The notes beneath the pieces were generated by a model. That model was not told where the DNA came from, made no database searches, and saw only the letters and a program-made list of their open reading frames with translations. This document shows, one piece after another, positions 33,901 through 42,577 of a stretch of 64,000 nucleotides of DNA. Within the stretch, counting starts at the first letter, position 1. Each line of letters starts with the position of its first letter. This DNA comes from JAWKWH01 sp963669285 (GTDB lineage: Bacteria > Pseudomonadota > Alphaproteobacteria > Rhizobiales > Rhizobiaceae). A program made the translations under genes and the position numbers. The stretch covers positions 558,001-622,000 of the forward strand of contig CAXXSI010000022.1 in NCBI GenBank assembly GCA_963669285.2, in the 5' to 3' direction.

Positions 33901-34698
33901 CTAGTGAATGCTGTCGTTGTCGGCCTTGGAGGCGACCAGAACGGGGCCGGTTTTCGGTTTCGAACCGCCGTTCTCGTTGATGATGCCGAGGCGGCGGGCG
34001 ACTTCCTGATAAGCTTCGACGAGGCCGCCCATATCGCGGCGGAACCGGTCCTTATCGAGCTTCTCGTTGGATTTGATATCCCACAGCCGGCAGGAATCGG
34101 GTGAAATCTCGTCGGCAACGACGATGCGCATCATGTCGCCCCTCGAACTGCCTTCCGCACTCGATCTTGAAGTCGACCAACTGGATGCCGACGCCGAGGA
34201 ACAATCCCGACAGGAAGTCGTTGACGCGGATGGCCCAGCGCCATGATGTCATCGATCTCCTGCGGAGCGGCCCAGCCGAACGCGGTGATGTGTTCTTCGG
34301 AGACCATCGGATCGTCGAGCGCGTCAGCCTTGTAGTAGAATTCGATGATCGAGCGCGGCAGGACGGTGCCTTCCTCGATGCCAAGGCGCTTGGCGAGCTG
34401 ACCGGCGGCGATATTGCGCACCACGACTTCCAGCGGAATGATCTCCACCTCCTTGATCAGCTGCTCGCGCATGTTGAGCCGCTTGATGAAGTGGGTGGGA
34501 ATACCGATGCGGTTCAAATGCGTGAAGATATGCTCGGAAATCCGGTTGTTGAGCACACCTTTTCCGTCGACGATCTCGTGGTTTCTTCTTGTTGAACGCG
34601 GTGGCGTCGTCCTTGAAAAATTGCACAAGGGTGCCTGGCTCGGGTCCTTCGTAAAGGATTTTTGCCTTGCCTTCGTATATGCGGCGGCGACGGTTCAT
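33901..34698 (-). CDS. purC: PurC, SAICAR synthase, with three frame breaks
   Basis: SAICAR synthase of purine synthesis. In order, four frame segments carry one continuous PurC: RRRRIYEGKAKILYEGPEPG (start ATG 34698); HEIVDGKGVLNNRISEHIF and TGVPTHF-like GIPTHFIKRL to EEHITAFGWA; IRVNDFLSGLFLGVGIQLVDFKIECG; and VVADEISPDSCRLWDIKSNEKLDKDRFRRDMGG to the stop. The shifts lie near 34584, 34235 and 34142. Each is explained by one extra C or G in a short run (AAACCAC, CTGGGCC, GAGGGGC). Removing the three gives about 264 residues with a tail beyond the usual end. A gene this central is unlikely to be decayed, so sequence error is favoured. Confidence 0.9.
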
Positions 34699-34970
34699 TG
34701 AATTGTTCTCTGGCTTGGCGGACAGCAATTTTCGCGTCCGCTGGATAGGCTTTGCGCGCGACCTAGCAAAACAGCGTCGCATTCAGCCGGTCTGTAGACG
34801 AATTGGCAGCCGATCTCAATGGAATACCGCAGGTCTTGCACGGCTTTTACGGCAAATTGCCCGGCATTTACGAAAAAAAGACGAAAGCGCGGCATTCGGC
34901 CTTTTGATTTATTGCGCGGTTGCCCATATTGAAGGGAAGGATATCGGCAAAACCGGAGGTGTTCTAGCTG

Positions 34971-35294
34971 ATGAATACGATGAAGGATCGCGAAAACGCA
35001 TTCGAAAATAAATTTGCGCATGATGCAGAGCTGAAATTCAAGGCGGAGGCCCGCCGCAACAAGCTTCTGGGCCTTTGGGCGGCGGAATTGCTCGGCAAGG
35101 CCGGCGATGATGCCGAGGCCTATGCAAAGGAAGTGATCGCTGCCGATTTCGAGGAAGCCGGCGATGAAGACGTGTTCCGCAAGGTGCGTGGCGATTTCGA
35201 CACCGCAGGCGTCGATCAATCCGACCACCAATTGCGCCGCACCATGGATGAGTTGCTGGCGCAGGCCGTCGAGGAAGTTCAAAGCGAAGGCTGA
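34971..35294 (+). CDS. DUF1476 protein (alphaproteobacterial ATP synthase zeta/inhibitor type)
   Basis: A 107-residue charged helical protein with the DUF1476 pattern MKDRENAFENKFAHDAELKFKAEARRNKLLGLWAAELLG and GDEDVFRKVRGDF. The Paracoccus F1-ATPase inhibitor zeta belongs to this family; rhizobial members may be weaker inhibitors. GGAGG lies 11 bases before ATG 34971; ATG 34980 is also possible. It is divergent from purC, a conserved neighbourhood in this order. Confidence 0.88.
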   Translation: MNTMKDRENAFENKFAHDAELKFKAEARRNKLLGLWAAELLGKAGDDAEAYAKEVIAADFEEAGDEDVFRKVRGDFDTAGVDQSDHQLRRTMDELLAQAVEEVQSEG

Positions 35295-35330
35295 CCAGTC
35301 AGCATCCACATATCGATCGGGAGGACGGCC

Positions 35331-36122
35331 ATGGCGCTCGTTGACAAGCTGCGCGCAGGCGAAACGGCATTTTGCGGATGGTCGCAACTTGCCGATGCCT
35401 TCGCAGCGGAGGGCATAGCCACGCTCGGTTTCGACGCCGTTCTTCTCGACATGCAGCATGGCGGACATGACGTCGGCAGCGTGCTGGGCGGCATCACGCT
35501 GGTAACGGGCGCCGGTGCGACACCATTTGTACGGATCCCCGTCGGCCGCAATGACATGGCCAGCCGTGCGCTTGACTTCGGTGCAGCAGGCGTTGGTCGG
35601 CGCCGATGATCAATAGCCGGGCGGATGCCGAGGCGTTCGCGGCGGCGATGAAGTATCCGCCCGTGGGCGGGCGCTCGTGGGGGCCGCTCAGGGCGCGTGC
35701 GCTGCAAAAAGACTTCGACAACAACCGTTATCTGGCCGAGGCCAATGGCGATACATTGGCGCTGGCGATGGTTGAGACCCGCGAGGCACTGGCCGTATTG
35801 GACGACATCCTGTCGGTTCGATGGGATCGATGGCGTATTCTTTGGTCCCGGCGATTTTTCGATCGCCTGGACGAACGGCAAGGCGATGAATCCAACCCTC
35901 GAAGACATGATGCCTGCCGTGGCCGAAATTGGCGGCAAGGCCAAGGTGGCGGGAAAGGTCGCAGCTATGTATGTCGGCGATCCCGGCCTGTGCGGCCGCT
36001 TTGCTGAGATGGGCTACACGCTTTTCGCCACAGGCAGCGAACAGCGATACATGTCGGACGGGGCAAAGCATATTATCGCGACGATGCGCGAAATCGATCG
36101 GCTGATTTTCGGTTTGAAGTAG
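35331..36122 (+). CDS. HpcH/HpaI-type aldolase, with frame breaks
   Basis: Class II pyruvate-type aldolase of the HpcH/HpaI family. Segments in order: FCGWSQLADAFAAEGIATLGFDAVLLDMQHG with the metal-site region; PFVRIPVGRNDMASRALDFGAAGV; after a break near 35595, PMINSRADAEAFAAAMKYPPVGGRSWGP; and after a break near 35819, DGIDGVFFGPGDFSIAWTN and MYVGDPGLCGRFAEMGYTLFATGSEQRYM to the stop at 36122. Two extra G near 35595 (giving GVVAPM) and one extra C in GTTCGAT would restore a 262-residue protein. It probably cleaves or forms 2-keto-3-deoxy acids; the substrate is unknown. Confidence 0.85.
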
Positions 36123-36128
36123 TCGGCC

Positions 36129-36683
36129 CTAGCCCGGCAGCCGGGATAGAAATTTCGCAAATGTGAGCGTTCCCTCAGGCCACGGCCCGTAACCCGATTT
36201 GGCGTTCAGGTGACCCGCGTCGCCGGCGTCGATAAACAGCGAGCCCCACGCACCGGCAATGTCCTCGGCCACGTCGAACGGGCAGAACGGATCGTTGCGA
36301 CTGGCGACGACAATCGACGGAAACGGCAACGGATCGCGCGGGTAGGGGCCAAACGTCATCAAGTGTTTTGGTTTGATTGACGGATTGGCGACATCGGGCG
36401 GGGCAACGAGAAAGCCGCCAGCGATCTTCTTGTCAATCTGTGGCAGCGCCTGAATGGCTGCGGCGACACCCAGCGAGTGGCCAATCAATATGGGCGGGCG
36501 GGTTGCCGTGTTGATGGCGTTGGCGATTGCCGCCGTCCAGTCTTCGCGCACGGGTTTCGACCATTCGGCCTGTTCAATGCGGCGCGCCGTCGACAGTTTC
36601 GCCTCCCAGCGGCTTTGCCAGTGATCGGGACCGGAGTTGGTGTATCCGGGAACGATGAAAATGTCGGCGTCGCGTACTTTCAT
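36129..36683 (-). CDS. RBBP9/YdeN-type serine hydrolase
   Basis: Small alpha/beta hydrolase of 184 residues. FIVPGYTNSGPDHWQSRWEA is the family start, the nucleophile elbow is LIGHSLGVAAAI, acidic residue in VVASRNDPFCPFDVAEDIA, and the terminal histidine in DAGDAGHLNAKSGYGPWPEG. The length fits the RBBP9 family. The substrate is unknown. Confidence 0.88.
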   Translation of the reverse strand: MKVRDADIFIVPGYTNSGPDHWQSRWEAKLSTARRIEQAEWSKPVREDWTAAIANAINTATRPPILIGHSLGVAAAIQALPQIDKKIAGGFLVAPPDVANPSIKPKHLMTFGPYPRDPLPFPSIVVASRNDPFCPFDVAEDIAGAWGSLFIDAGDAGHLNAKSGYGPWPEGTLTFAKFLSRLPG

Positions 36684-36703
36684 GCTATTATAAGCTGTGG
36701 CTA

Positions 36704-37118
36704 ATGAGATTAATCATGCGAAAGTTGTTGTTGGCTTTGGCGATTTCGCCTCTGGCAATATCTCCCGCTGTCGGCTGCGTGTTTGAGAAGACCTGTCGTC
36801 AGATGAGAAGCTGCGCAGAGGCGGCTTACTATCTGAATGTCTGCGGTCATGGCAAGCGTGATGGTGATGACGACGGACTCCCCTGCGAATCGCTATGTGG
36901 TAAGACGCACGCGGATTATCAACGTCGGCGAACTGCTGTTCGTTTTGTGCCAGGCGGGGGCGTCGATACAACGCCCCAGATATTCCGGTGCTCAGGAAAA
37001 AGTACATACAAACAGATGGATAGCTGCGCGGAAGCGTGATTTTATCTGGACAGTTGCGGCGCTACCCGTTTGGATGGCGAGAATGATGGAGCTTCCCTGT
37101 GAGTCACTTTGCCGTTAA
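36704..37118 (+). CDS. Secreted protein with two Excalibur-type repeats, second repeat broken
   Basis: A signal or lipoprotein-like start (KLLLALAISPLAISPAVGC) precedes a cysteine-rich Excalibur-type calcium-binding repeat: CRQMRSCAEAAYYLNVCGHGKRDGDDDGLPCESLCG. A second copy follows (YKQMDSCAEA, FYLDSCGATRLDGENDG, PCESLCR). It is interrupted by an in-frame TGA at 37037-37039 and by one extra base at about 37091 (GGAGCTTCCC where GGACTTCCC is expected). The frame as read ends at 37039 with 111 residues; the corrected gene would end at TAA 37116-37118. Such domains occur in extracellular or nuclease-associated proteins. ATG 36716 is an alternative start. Confidence 0.7.
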
Positions 37119-37259
37119 AGCACTGCGTTACCTAACATGTGATCTGATGTGATCGGGAGAAACGGGATGCGAGGTGTAAGAATTTTGCGCGGCGGTTTGT
37201 TGCTGGCTTGCCAGTCGACAACCGTTTTGACCCGCCAAACCGGGCAAGGAGGAATGCGC

Positions 37260-38063
37260 ATGTCGGCCTATCACGTCATGGCGGATGCCGAGGGCAAAGT
37301 GCAGCATCCTGAGATCCGCCATATCAGAGTTGGCCAGATCGGCAGGGCCCTGAAACTCGGAATTGACGATTTCCGGCAGAAACCTTCGCACTACGTGTTC
37401 CTGTGCCTGATCTATCCGATTGCCGGTGTCGTGCTGATGGCATGGTCATCGGGCGGTAGCCTTTTACCACTGCTTTATCCGCTGGCGACAGGTTTCGCCC
37501 TGATTGGGCCGGTCGCGGTGATCGGGCTTTACGAGATCAGCCGCAGGCGCGAACTGGGTCTCGACAGTTCGTGGCACCATGCATTGGAGGTACGAAAATC
37601 ACCTGCGCTTCCATCGATCGCGGTGCTGGGTGCTATGCTCGTGGCACTGTTCGTGGCGTGGCTTTTGACCGCCAACATGCTGTATGTCCGCCTGTTTGGC
37701 GACGCGCCTCCGGCCAGTTTTTCGGATTTTTGGGACGGTGTGTTCAATACGCCTGAAGGATTCACCCTGGCATTTGCCGGAACCGCCATCGGCTTTGTCT
37801 TCGCGCTGGTGGTGCTTGCGACCACGGTCATCGCGTTTCCTCTGCTGCTGGACAAGGATGTCGGCGCAATTGCCGCGGTGGAAACATCGGTGCGGGTAAC
37901 GCTTGCCAATCCGATGCCGATCCTGGCCTGGGGATTTGTCGTTACCGTGCTGTTGTTGCTGGGATCATTGCCGGTGTTTGCCGGGCTTGTGGTCGTGCTG
38001 CCGGTGTTGGGCCATTCGACCTGGCATCTGTACCGCATGACGGTGAAGAATGAGGCGACCTGA
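37260..38063 (+). CDS. DUF2189 integral membrane protein
   Basis: A 267-residue protein with about six hydrophobic segments and the DUF2189 pattern: IRVGQIGRALKLGIDDFRQKPSHYVFLCLIYPIAGVVL at the N-terminal side, LLYPLATGFALIGPVAVIGLYEISRRRELG, and VVLPVLGHSTWHLYRMTV at the C-terminus. ATG 37260 has AAGGAGG 7 bases upstream; ATG 37254 lies too close to it. Homologues are often annotated as cytochrome c oxidase subunit I-like, but the function is unknown. Confidence 0.87.
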   Translation: MSAYHVMADAEGKVQHPEIRHIRVGQIGRALKLGIDDFRQKPSHYVFLCLIYPIAGVVLMAWSSGGSLLPLLYPLATGFALIGPVAVIGLYEISRRRELGLDSSWHHALEVRKSPALPSIAVLGAMLVALFVAWLLTANMLYVRLFGDAPPASFSDFWDGVFNTPEGFTLAFAGTAIGFVFALVVLATTVIAFPLLLDKDVGAIAAVETSVRVTLANPMPILAWGFVVTVLLLLGSLPVFAGLVVVLPVLGHSTWHLYRMTVKNEAT

Positions 38064-38081
38064 AGACGGCGTCGTTAACGC

Positions 38082-38695
38082 CTATCGCGGTTCCACCGGT
38101 TGCCGCAAGATCGTGCGCAGTTTTTCAGGCGCAACCTTACGGAAATCGCTCAAATAGATCTCATGGTGCCTGCCGACCATGCGAAGGCCGTTTTGCGGAA
38201 TGAATTCATCGTGCATTGCCGCCAGCACCGGGGCCTCGTCGTCGTAGGAACCGATGTGTAGCGTCTGCACGCATTGACCTTCGTGCAGGGACTGGAGCCG
38301 GAGTTTGCCGAGCGGTTCCGCTGGGCACTTTGTAGCCGCCTTGTCGTGCGCGGCCTTAAACATCGGCGCGGTGATCCAATCGGGAGCCATGATCATCATG
38401 GTCCAGCTCCATTGCGATTTGTCACGCCTGCTGGTGAACGTCTTCATGTCGTCCGCCCACCACAAGCCTTCCAGCGGAGGCACGACATAGTCGCGATCAA
38501 GATCGTTCTTGCTGAGAAACTTCAGGGCATAGGCAACCGGAAACAGCGTCGCGATCGCGTCGCGATATTCTTCAGCGTTGTTCGGATCTCCCGCCCGTCA
38601 ATCATCAGGTATTGAAGCGGCGGAATGTCGACAATCGCAAACTTGCCGTGCCGCGCACGGTAGGCGGTGAGCGATTTCTTGAAATCGATCTTCAT
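38082..38695 (-). CDS. GyrI-like small-molecule-binding protein, frame break
   Basis: The N-terminal segment from ATG 38695 (MKIDFKKSLTAYRARHGKFAIVDIPPLQYLMIDGR) and the C-terminal segment (PPLEGLWWADDMKTF, WSWTMMIMAPDWI, then HEIYLSDFRKVAPEKLRTILRQPV) belong to one GyrI-like/SOUL-type family protein. They are in different frames. One G is missing at about 38595-38600, where GGGCGGGGAGATCCG (MIDGRGDPN) is expected. Restoration gives a protein of 204 residues. Relatives bind small hydrophobic molecules or cyclopropyl compounds. Confidence 0.8.
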
Positions 38696-38775
38696 CGTGT
38701 TCCATCATACTCCAATTACCGGAGCATGAGTTACCACAGCACTCCTGACAACATCATGTCAGTATCGGATTTTGC

Positions 38776-39210
38776 TCAATGCCGTGCGATCGCGTAATCG
38801 CGGAGCACATTGGCCTCCATTTCAACCTCGTCGATGCGGTGTTTGACGACATCGCCGACACTGACGACACCGACCAGACGGCCATTGCTCTCGACGGGAA
38901 GATGGCGCACGCGTCGATTGGTCATGACGCGCGAAATGTCGGCAATCGTATCGTCCGGCGAACAGGTCACAACACCTCTGGTCATCAGGCTGGATACTTC
39001 CAGCTCGGGCAGGCCGGCGCCGTGTTCGGCCAGTCCGTGCGCAACATCGCGTTCGGAAATGATGCCGCCAATTGACACACCGTCTTCGCTGACAATCAGC
39101 GCGCCGACCTTTTCTATTCGCAATCGCTGGGCAAGATTGGCAATGGATTCATCAGGCCGGACGGTCATCACCCGATCGCCCTTGGTGCGTAAAATATCTG
39201 CAACTTTCAT
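38776..39210 (-). CDS. Two-CBS-domain protein
   Basis: A 144-residue protein made of two CBS motifs (VMTVRPDESIANLAQRLRIEKVGALIVSEDG, then VVTCSPDDTIADISRVMTNRRVRHLPVESNGRLVGVVSVGDVVKHRIDEVE). CBS pairs bind adenine nucleotides and act as regulatory modules. No partner enzyme is adjacent. Confidence 0.93.
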   Translation of the reverse strand: MKVADILRTKGDRVMTVRPDESIANLAQRLRIEKVGALIVSEDGVSIGGIISERDVAHGLAEHGAGLPELEVSSLMTRGVVTCSPDDTIADISRVMTNRRVRHLPVESNGRLVGVVSVGDVVKHRIDEVEMEANVLRDYAIARH

Positions 39211-39407
39211 CAGGCTTCTCCCTTGAGCGCGTTAGCGCCCGGAGAAGCCGGTTGCGATCGATCGATTATGCAGTCAAGCGCCAAGCCGGGAACCGATCGC
39301 CAATCAGCATCTTACCCGGGCACTTTCGGTATCATAGCACGGAATGGTGCGGGCGCGAAAAAACACTTTGTGATCAGGTGGATGCGCGTAGTACCGATGG
39401 CAGAGAT

Positions 39408-40172
39408 TCAACTGGCATAGTTGGTGCCTTCGTCATCAAGAATCGCCTTCAGCTCGGCAAGATGCTTCTCGTCCTGACCGGGATAGGTCTCGATCTCATG
39501 GGCGGTTTTCTCGGCAACCTCGTCGGAGAGCAGCCGCAGTTTCTGCCCCGTCTGCAGTGCGCGGATGTAGGTCTCGGCGGCACGTTCGAAGAAGAACATG
39601 CGGTTGAACGTTTCGGCCACCGTTTCGCCAATAACCATGATGCCGTGATTGCCCATGACCATGACCTTCTTGGACGGATCGGAGAACAGGGAGGCGCAGC
39701 GTTCGCCTTCTTCTTCGAAAGCGAGACCGCCATAGTCGTTGTCGATGACGACGCGGTTGTAAAAAATGGCGGTGTTCTGATCGATTGGCGGCAGTGTGGA
39801 ATCGGCAAGGCTTGCCAGCACCGTCGAGAAGATCGAATGCACATGCATGGCGCAGCGTGCATGGGGACAGTGGCGATGGATCGCACCGTGCAAACCCCAG
39901 GCGGTGGGATCGGGCGCATCGGGTCCGTCGAGCGTGTCGGGATCGGTGGCGTCAAGCAACAGCAGTTCGGAGGCGCGGATGCGGGAGAAGTGGACCTGGT
40001 TGGCGTTCATCAGGAACTGAGTACCGTCTTCGTTGACGGCGAGGCTGAAGTGGTTCGACACGGCCTCGTGCATGTCGAGGCGTGCGGTCCATCGAAACGC
40101 GGCGGCAAGGTCGACGCGCTCCTGCCAGTGTTCGATATTCGAGCCAGTTTTCACTTCCGCCAGAGCAACCAT
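39408..40172 (-). CDS. Class II aldolase/adducin-family protein
   Basis: A 254-residue protein of the fuculose-aldolase/adducin head fold. Metal-binding histidines are seen in CAMHVHSIFSTVLASL and in GNHGIMVIGETVAETFNRMFFFERAAETYIRAL. Start ATG 40172 has GGGAGA upstream; the open frame extends further but without family sequence. It could be an aldolase or decarboxylase for sugar-phosphate or hydroxy-keto acids; adducin-like members without known activity are common in this order. Confidence 0.88.
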   Translation of the reverse strand: MVALAEVKTGSNIEHWQERVDLAAAFRWTARLDMHEAVSNHFSLAVNEDGTQFLMNANQVHFSRIRASELLLLDATDPDTLDGPDAPDPTAWGLHGAIHRHCPHARCAMHVHSIFSTVLASLADSTLPPIDQNTAIFYNRVVIDNDYGGLAFEEEGERCASLFSDPSKKVMVMGNHGIMVIGETVAETFNRMFFFERAAETYIRALQTGQKLRLLSDEVAEKTAHEIETYPGQDEKHLAELKAILDDEGTNYAS

Positions 40173-40319
40173 TGCCGATCTCCCTTTTTTGCTTTGAACG
40201 CAAGGTAACCCCGCAGGGGCCGGATTTCCAACATGATATGCGCCGCGAAATTTCAGAAATTGGCCACTTGCCGAATTTGTGAGAAGATCGGCCCTGCACG
40301 ATTTCATGGAGGTACGACT

Positions 40320-40703
40320 ATGAACTGGTGGCTTTTGGCTGGCACGGCGCTGACCGCGTTCATCGAGATGGGGCATGCGACCGCCGGCAAGAAAATGTAT
40401 CTGAAACCGGCGCTTGCCGACATCAGTAACGACGAAGCCCGAACGACCATGAGTTTCGTCTGGCATTTGGCGGATGTGGCATTCATCATGATCATCGCCG
40501 GCGCTCTATTAGCCGCATTTTATGGCGGGCCGGGCTTGGTGACCATCATTGCAGGCGCGGCTGCGGTGTTCTTAGCAGCGCTCGCCGCGGTGCATTTGTG
40601 GTTTTCGCTGCGCTCGGGGATCGCAAGAGCGCCGATCAAGCTGTTTCAGTGGGCGCTGTTTCTTGTGACGTCCGCCGTGTTCTTCATGGCGTCGATTGCC
40701 TGA
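40320..40703 (+). CDS. Small four-helix membrane protein
   Basis: A 127-residue hydrophobic protein with about four membrane segments (WWLLAGTALTAFIEMGHA, FIMIIAGALLAAFY, VTIIAGAAAVFLAALAAVHLW, FQWALFLVTSAVFFMAS). ATG 40320 follows ATGGAGG. It is convergent with purB (6-base gap). No characterised family is recognised. Confidence 0.7.
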   Translation: MNWWLLAGTALTAFIEMGHATAGKKMYLKPALADISNDEARTTMSFVWHLADVAFIMIIAGALLAAFYGGPGLVTIIAGAAAVFLAALAAVHLWFSLRSGIARAPIKLFQWALFLVTSAVFFMASIA

Positions 40704-40709
40704 GCGTGC

Positions 40710-42011
40710 TCAGTCGAAAACGCGTGAGAAAATCGTGTCGACATGCTTGGTGTGATAGCCAAGGTCGAATTTCTCGCGGATGTCATCCTCTGAAAGTGCT
40801 GCGCAGACTTCGGCGTCAGCGAGCAGTTCTTCGAGAAAATCCTTGCCTTGTTCCCACACTTTCATGGCATTGCGCTGCACAAGCCGGTAGGCATCCTCGC
40901 GGCTGGTGCCGGCCTGGGTGAGCGCCAGGAGCACGCGTTGGGAATGAATGAGACCGCGGAACTTGTTCATGTTGGCAATCATGTTGTCAGGATAGATCAC
41001 CAGGTTTTCGATGACGCCGGACAGGCGATTGAGCGCAAAATCGAGGGTCACGGTGGCGTCGGGCGCGATGCCGCGCTCGACGGATGAGTGCGAAATGTCG
41101 CGCTCGTGCCACAAGGCCACGTTTTCCATTGCAGGCACCACCGTCATGCGCACGAGGCGGGCAAGCCCGGTCAGGTTTTCGGTCAGCACCGGATTGCGCT
41201 TGTGCGGCATGGCCGACGAACCCTTCTGACCCTTGGAAAAGAACTCCTCGGCTTCCAGAACCTCGGTGCGCTGCATGTGGCGGATTTCGGTGGCGACATT
41301 CTCGATCGACGAGGCGATGACGCCAAGCGTGGCAAAAAACATGGCATGACGATCACGCGGGATCACCTGGGTGGAGACCGGTTCGGGCCTGAGGCCGAGT
41401 TTGTCGCAGACATGTTCCTCGACCAACGGGTCGATATTGGCAAAGGTGCCGACCGCACCGGAGATTGCACCGGTGGCGACCTCGTAGCGGGCCTTTTCCA
41501 GCCGGTTCTTGTTGCGGTCCATCTCGGCATAAAAACGGGCGAACGTCAGACCCATCGTCGTCGGTTCGGCATGAATGCCATGCGATCTGCCGATACGAAT
41601 GGTGTCCTTGTGCTCAAACGCCCGCTTTTTCAGCGCGGCCAGCAGTTTGTCCATATCGGCGAGCAGCATGTCGGCAGCGCGGACCAGCTGGATATTGAGC
41701 GTGGTGTCGAGCACGTCGGACGAGGTCATGCCCTGATGGACAAAACGGGCATCCGGACCGACGATCTCGGCCAGATGGGTCAGGAAGGCAATAACATCAT
41801 GCTTGGTCTCGCGCTCGATTTCATCGATGCGGGCAATATCGAACTCTGCGTCTCCGGCCTTTTGCCAGATGGTTTGGGCGGCCTGCGCCGGGATGACGCC
41901 GAGTTTAGCGAGCGCATCACAGGCGTGCGCTTCGATTTCGAACCAGATGCGAAACTTGGTTTGCGGTGACCAGATGGCGGCCATTTCGGGCCGGGAATAG
42001 CGCGGGATCAT
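40710..42011 (-). CDS. purB: PurB, adenylosuccinate lyase
   Basis: Fumarase/aspartase-superfamily lyase of 433 residues acting at two steps of purine synthesis. The superfamily signature GSSAMPHKRNPVLTENLTG with its flexible catalytic loop is present, as are TSSDVLDTTLNIQL and RIGRSHGIHAEPTTMGL with the second catalytic histidine. It lies on the same strand as purC-purS-purQ about 6 kb upstream, a typical grouping with insertions. Confidence 0.96.
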   Translation of the reverse strand: MIPRYSRPEMAAIWSPQTKFRIWFEIEAHACDALAKLGVIPAQAAQTIWQKAGDAEFDIARIDEIERETKHDVIAFLTHLAEIVGPDARFVHQGMTSSDVLDTTLNIQLVRAADMLLADMDKLLAALKKRAFEHKDTIRIGRSHGIHAEPTTMGLTFARFYAEMDRNKNRLEKARYEVATGAISGAVGTFANIDPLVEEHVCDKLGLRPEPVSTQVIPRDRHAMFFATLGVIASSIENVATEIRHMQRTEVLEAEEFFSKGQKGSSAMPHKRNPVLTENLTGLARLVRMTVVPAMENVALWHERDISHSSVERGIAPDATVTLDFALNRLSGVIENLVIYPDNMIANMNKFRGLIHSQRVLLALTQAGTSREDAYRLVQRNAMKVWEQGKDFLEELLADAEVCAALSEDDIREKFDLGYHTKHVDTIFSRVFD

Positions 42012-42071
42012 TGGGCGTCCTGACGAAGGAGAATGGAATCGGGCTGGTGGTACCAGAGCCGGGCGGATTGC

Positions 42072-42557
42072 TCAACGTGACCGATTGGCATTCCAGAACG
42101 AAAAAGCGAACAGGGCGATCAACCCCAGCGGAAAGTACAGACGCATGCCGAGCACGGCGAATTGATAAAGTGCGGCAGCGATGGTGAAGGCAAATTCGAA
42201 CGCCCACCGCACCGTGAAGGGGTCGGCATGCCATTGCGAGAAGTAATAGCGGAAATGCAGGGCGTAGAGCATGGCGGTGATGCCGATGGTGGCAACGCTC
42301 AACGAGAAAAATGTCGCGGCAAACCGCCTCTCTCCGCGCTTCCGGCCGAGCAGGTTGGCAAGCGTCATCGCCGGGACGAACGCGGCCAATCCTCCGATCG
42401 CGAACAGGATCGCGATTGCCGGCAGCGACGGCGCGCCCAAGCGGTCGGCCAACCATAGTGAAAAGACGGCGCTCGCCGCCATGGCCGCCGCCCAGGCGAG
42501 GCTGCCGAAACAGGCGGTTGAGAGCGGAGGTGTTGCATTGCGCAGACGGCGAAACAT
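42072..42557 (-). CDS. Multi-pass membrane protein of unknown function
   Basis: A 161-residue hydrophobic protein with about four to five membrane segments (SLAWAAAMAASAVFSLWLADRLG, AIAILFAIGGLAAFVPAM, FFSLSVATIGITAMLYAL, FAFTIAAALYQFAVL, PLGLIALFAFSFW). It lies just upstream of purB on the same strand. No characterised family was recognised. Confidence 0.72.
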   Translation of the reverse strand: MFRRLRNATPPLSTACFGSLAWAAAMAASAVFSLWLADRLGAPSLPAIAILFAIGGLAAFVPAMTLANLLGRKRGERRFAATFFSLSVATIGITAMLYALHFRYYFSQWHADPFTVRWAFEFAFTIAAALYQFAVLGMRLYFPLGLIALFAFSFWNANRSR

Positions 42558-42577
42558 TCCTGCCGCCTATCAGCCGA

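Noticed and set aside
33901..34698. purC as a genuine pseudogene.
   Set aside because: All four segments are well conserved and each break is a one-base insertion in a short run; decay of an essential purine gene beside intact purS, purQ and purB is unlikely.
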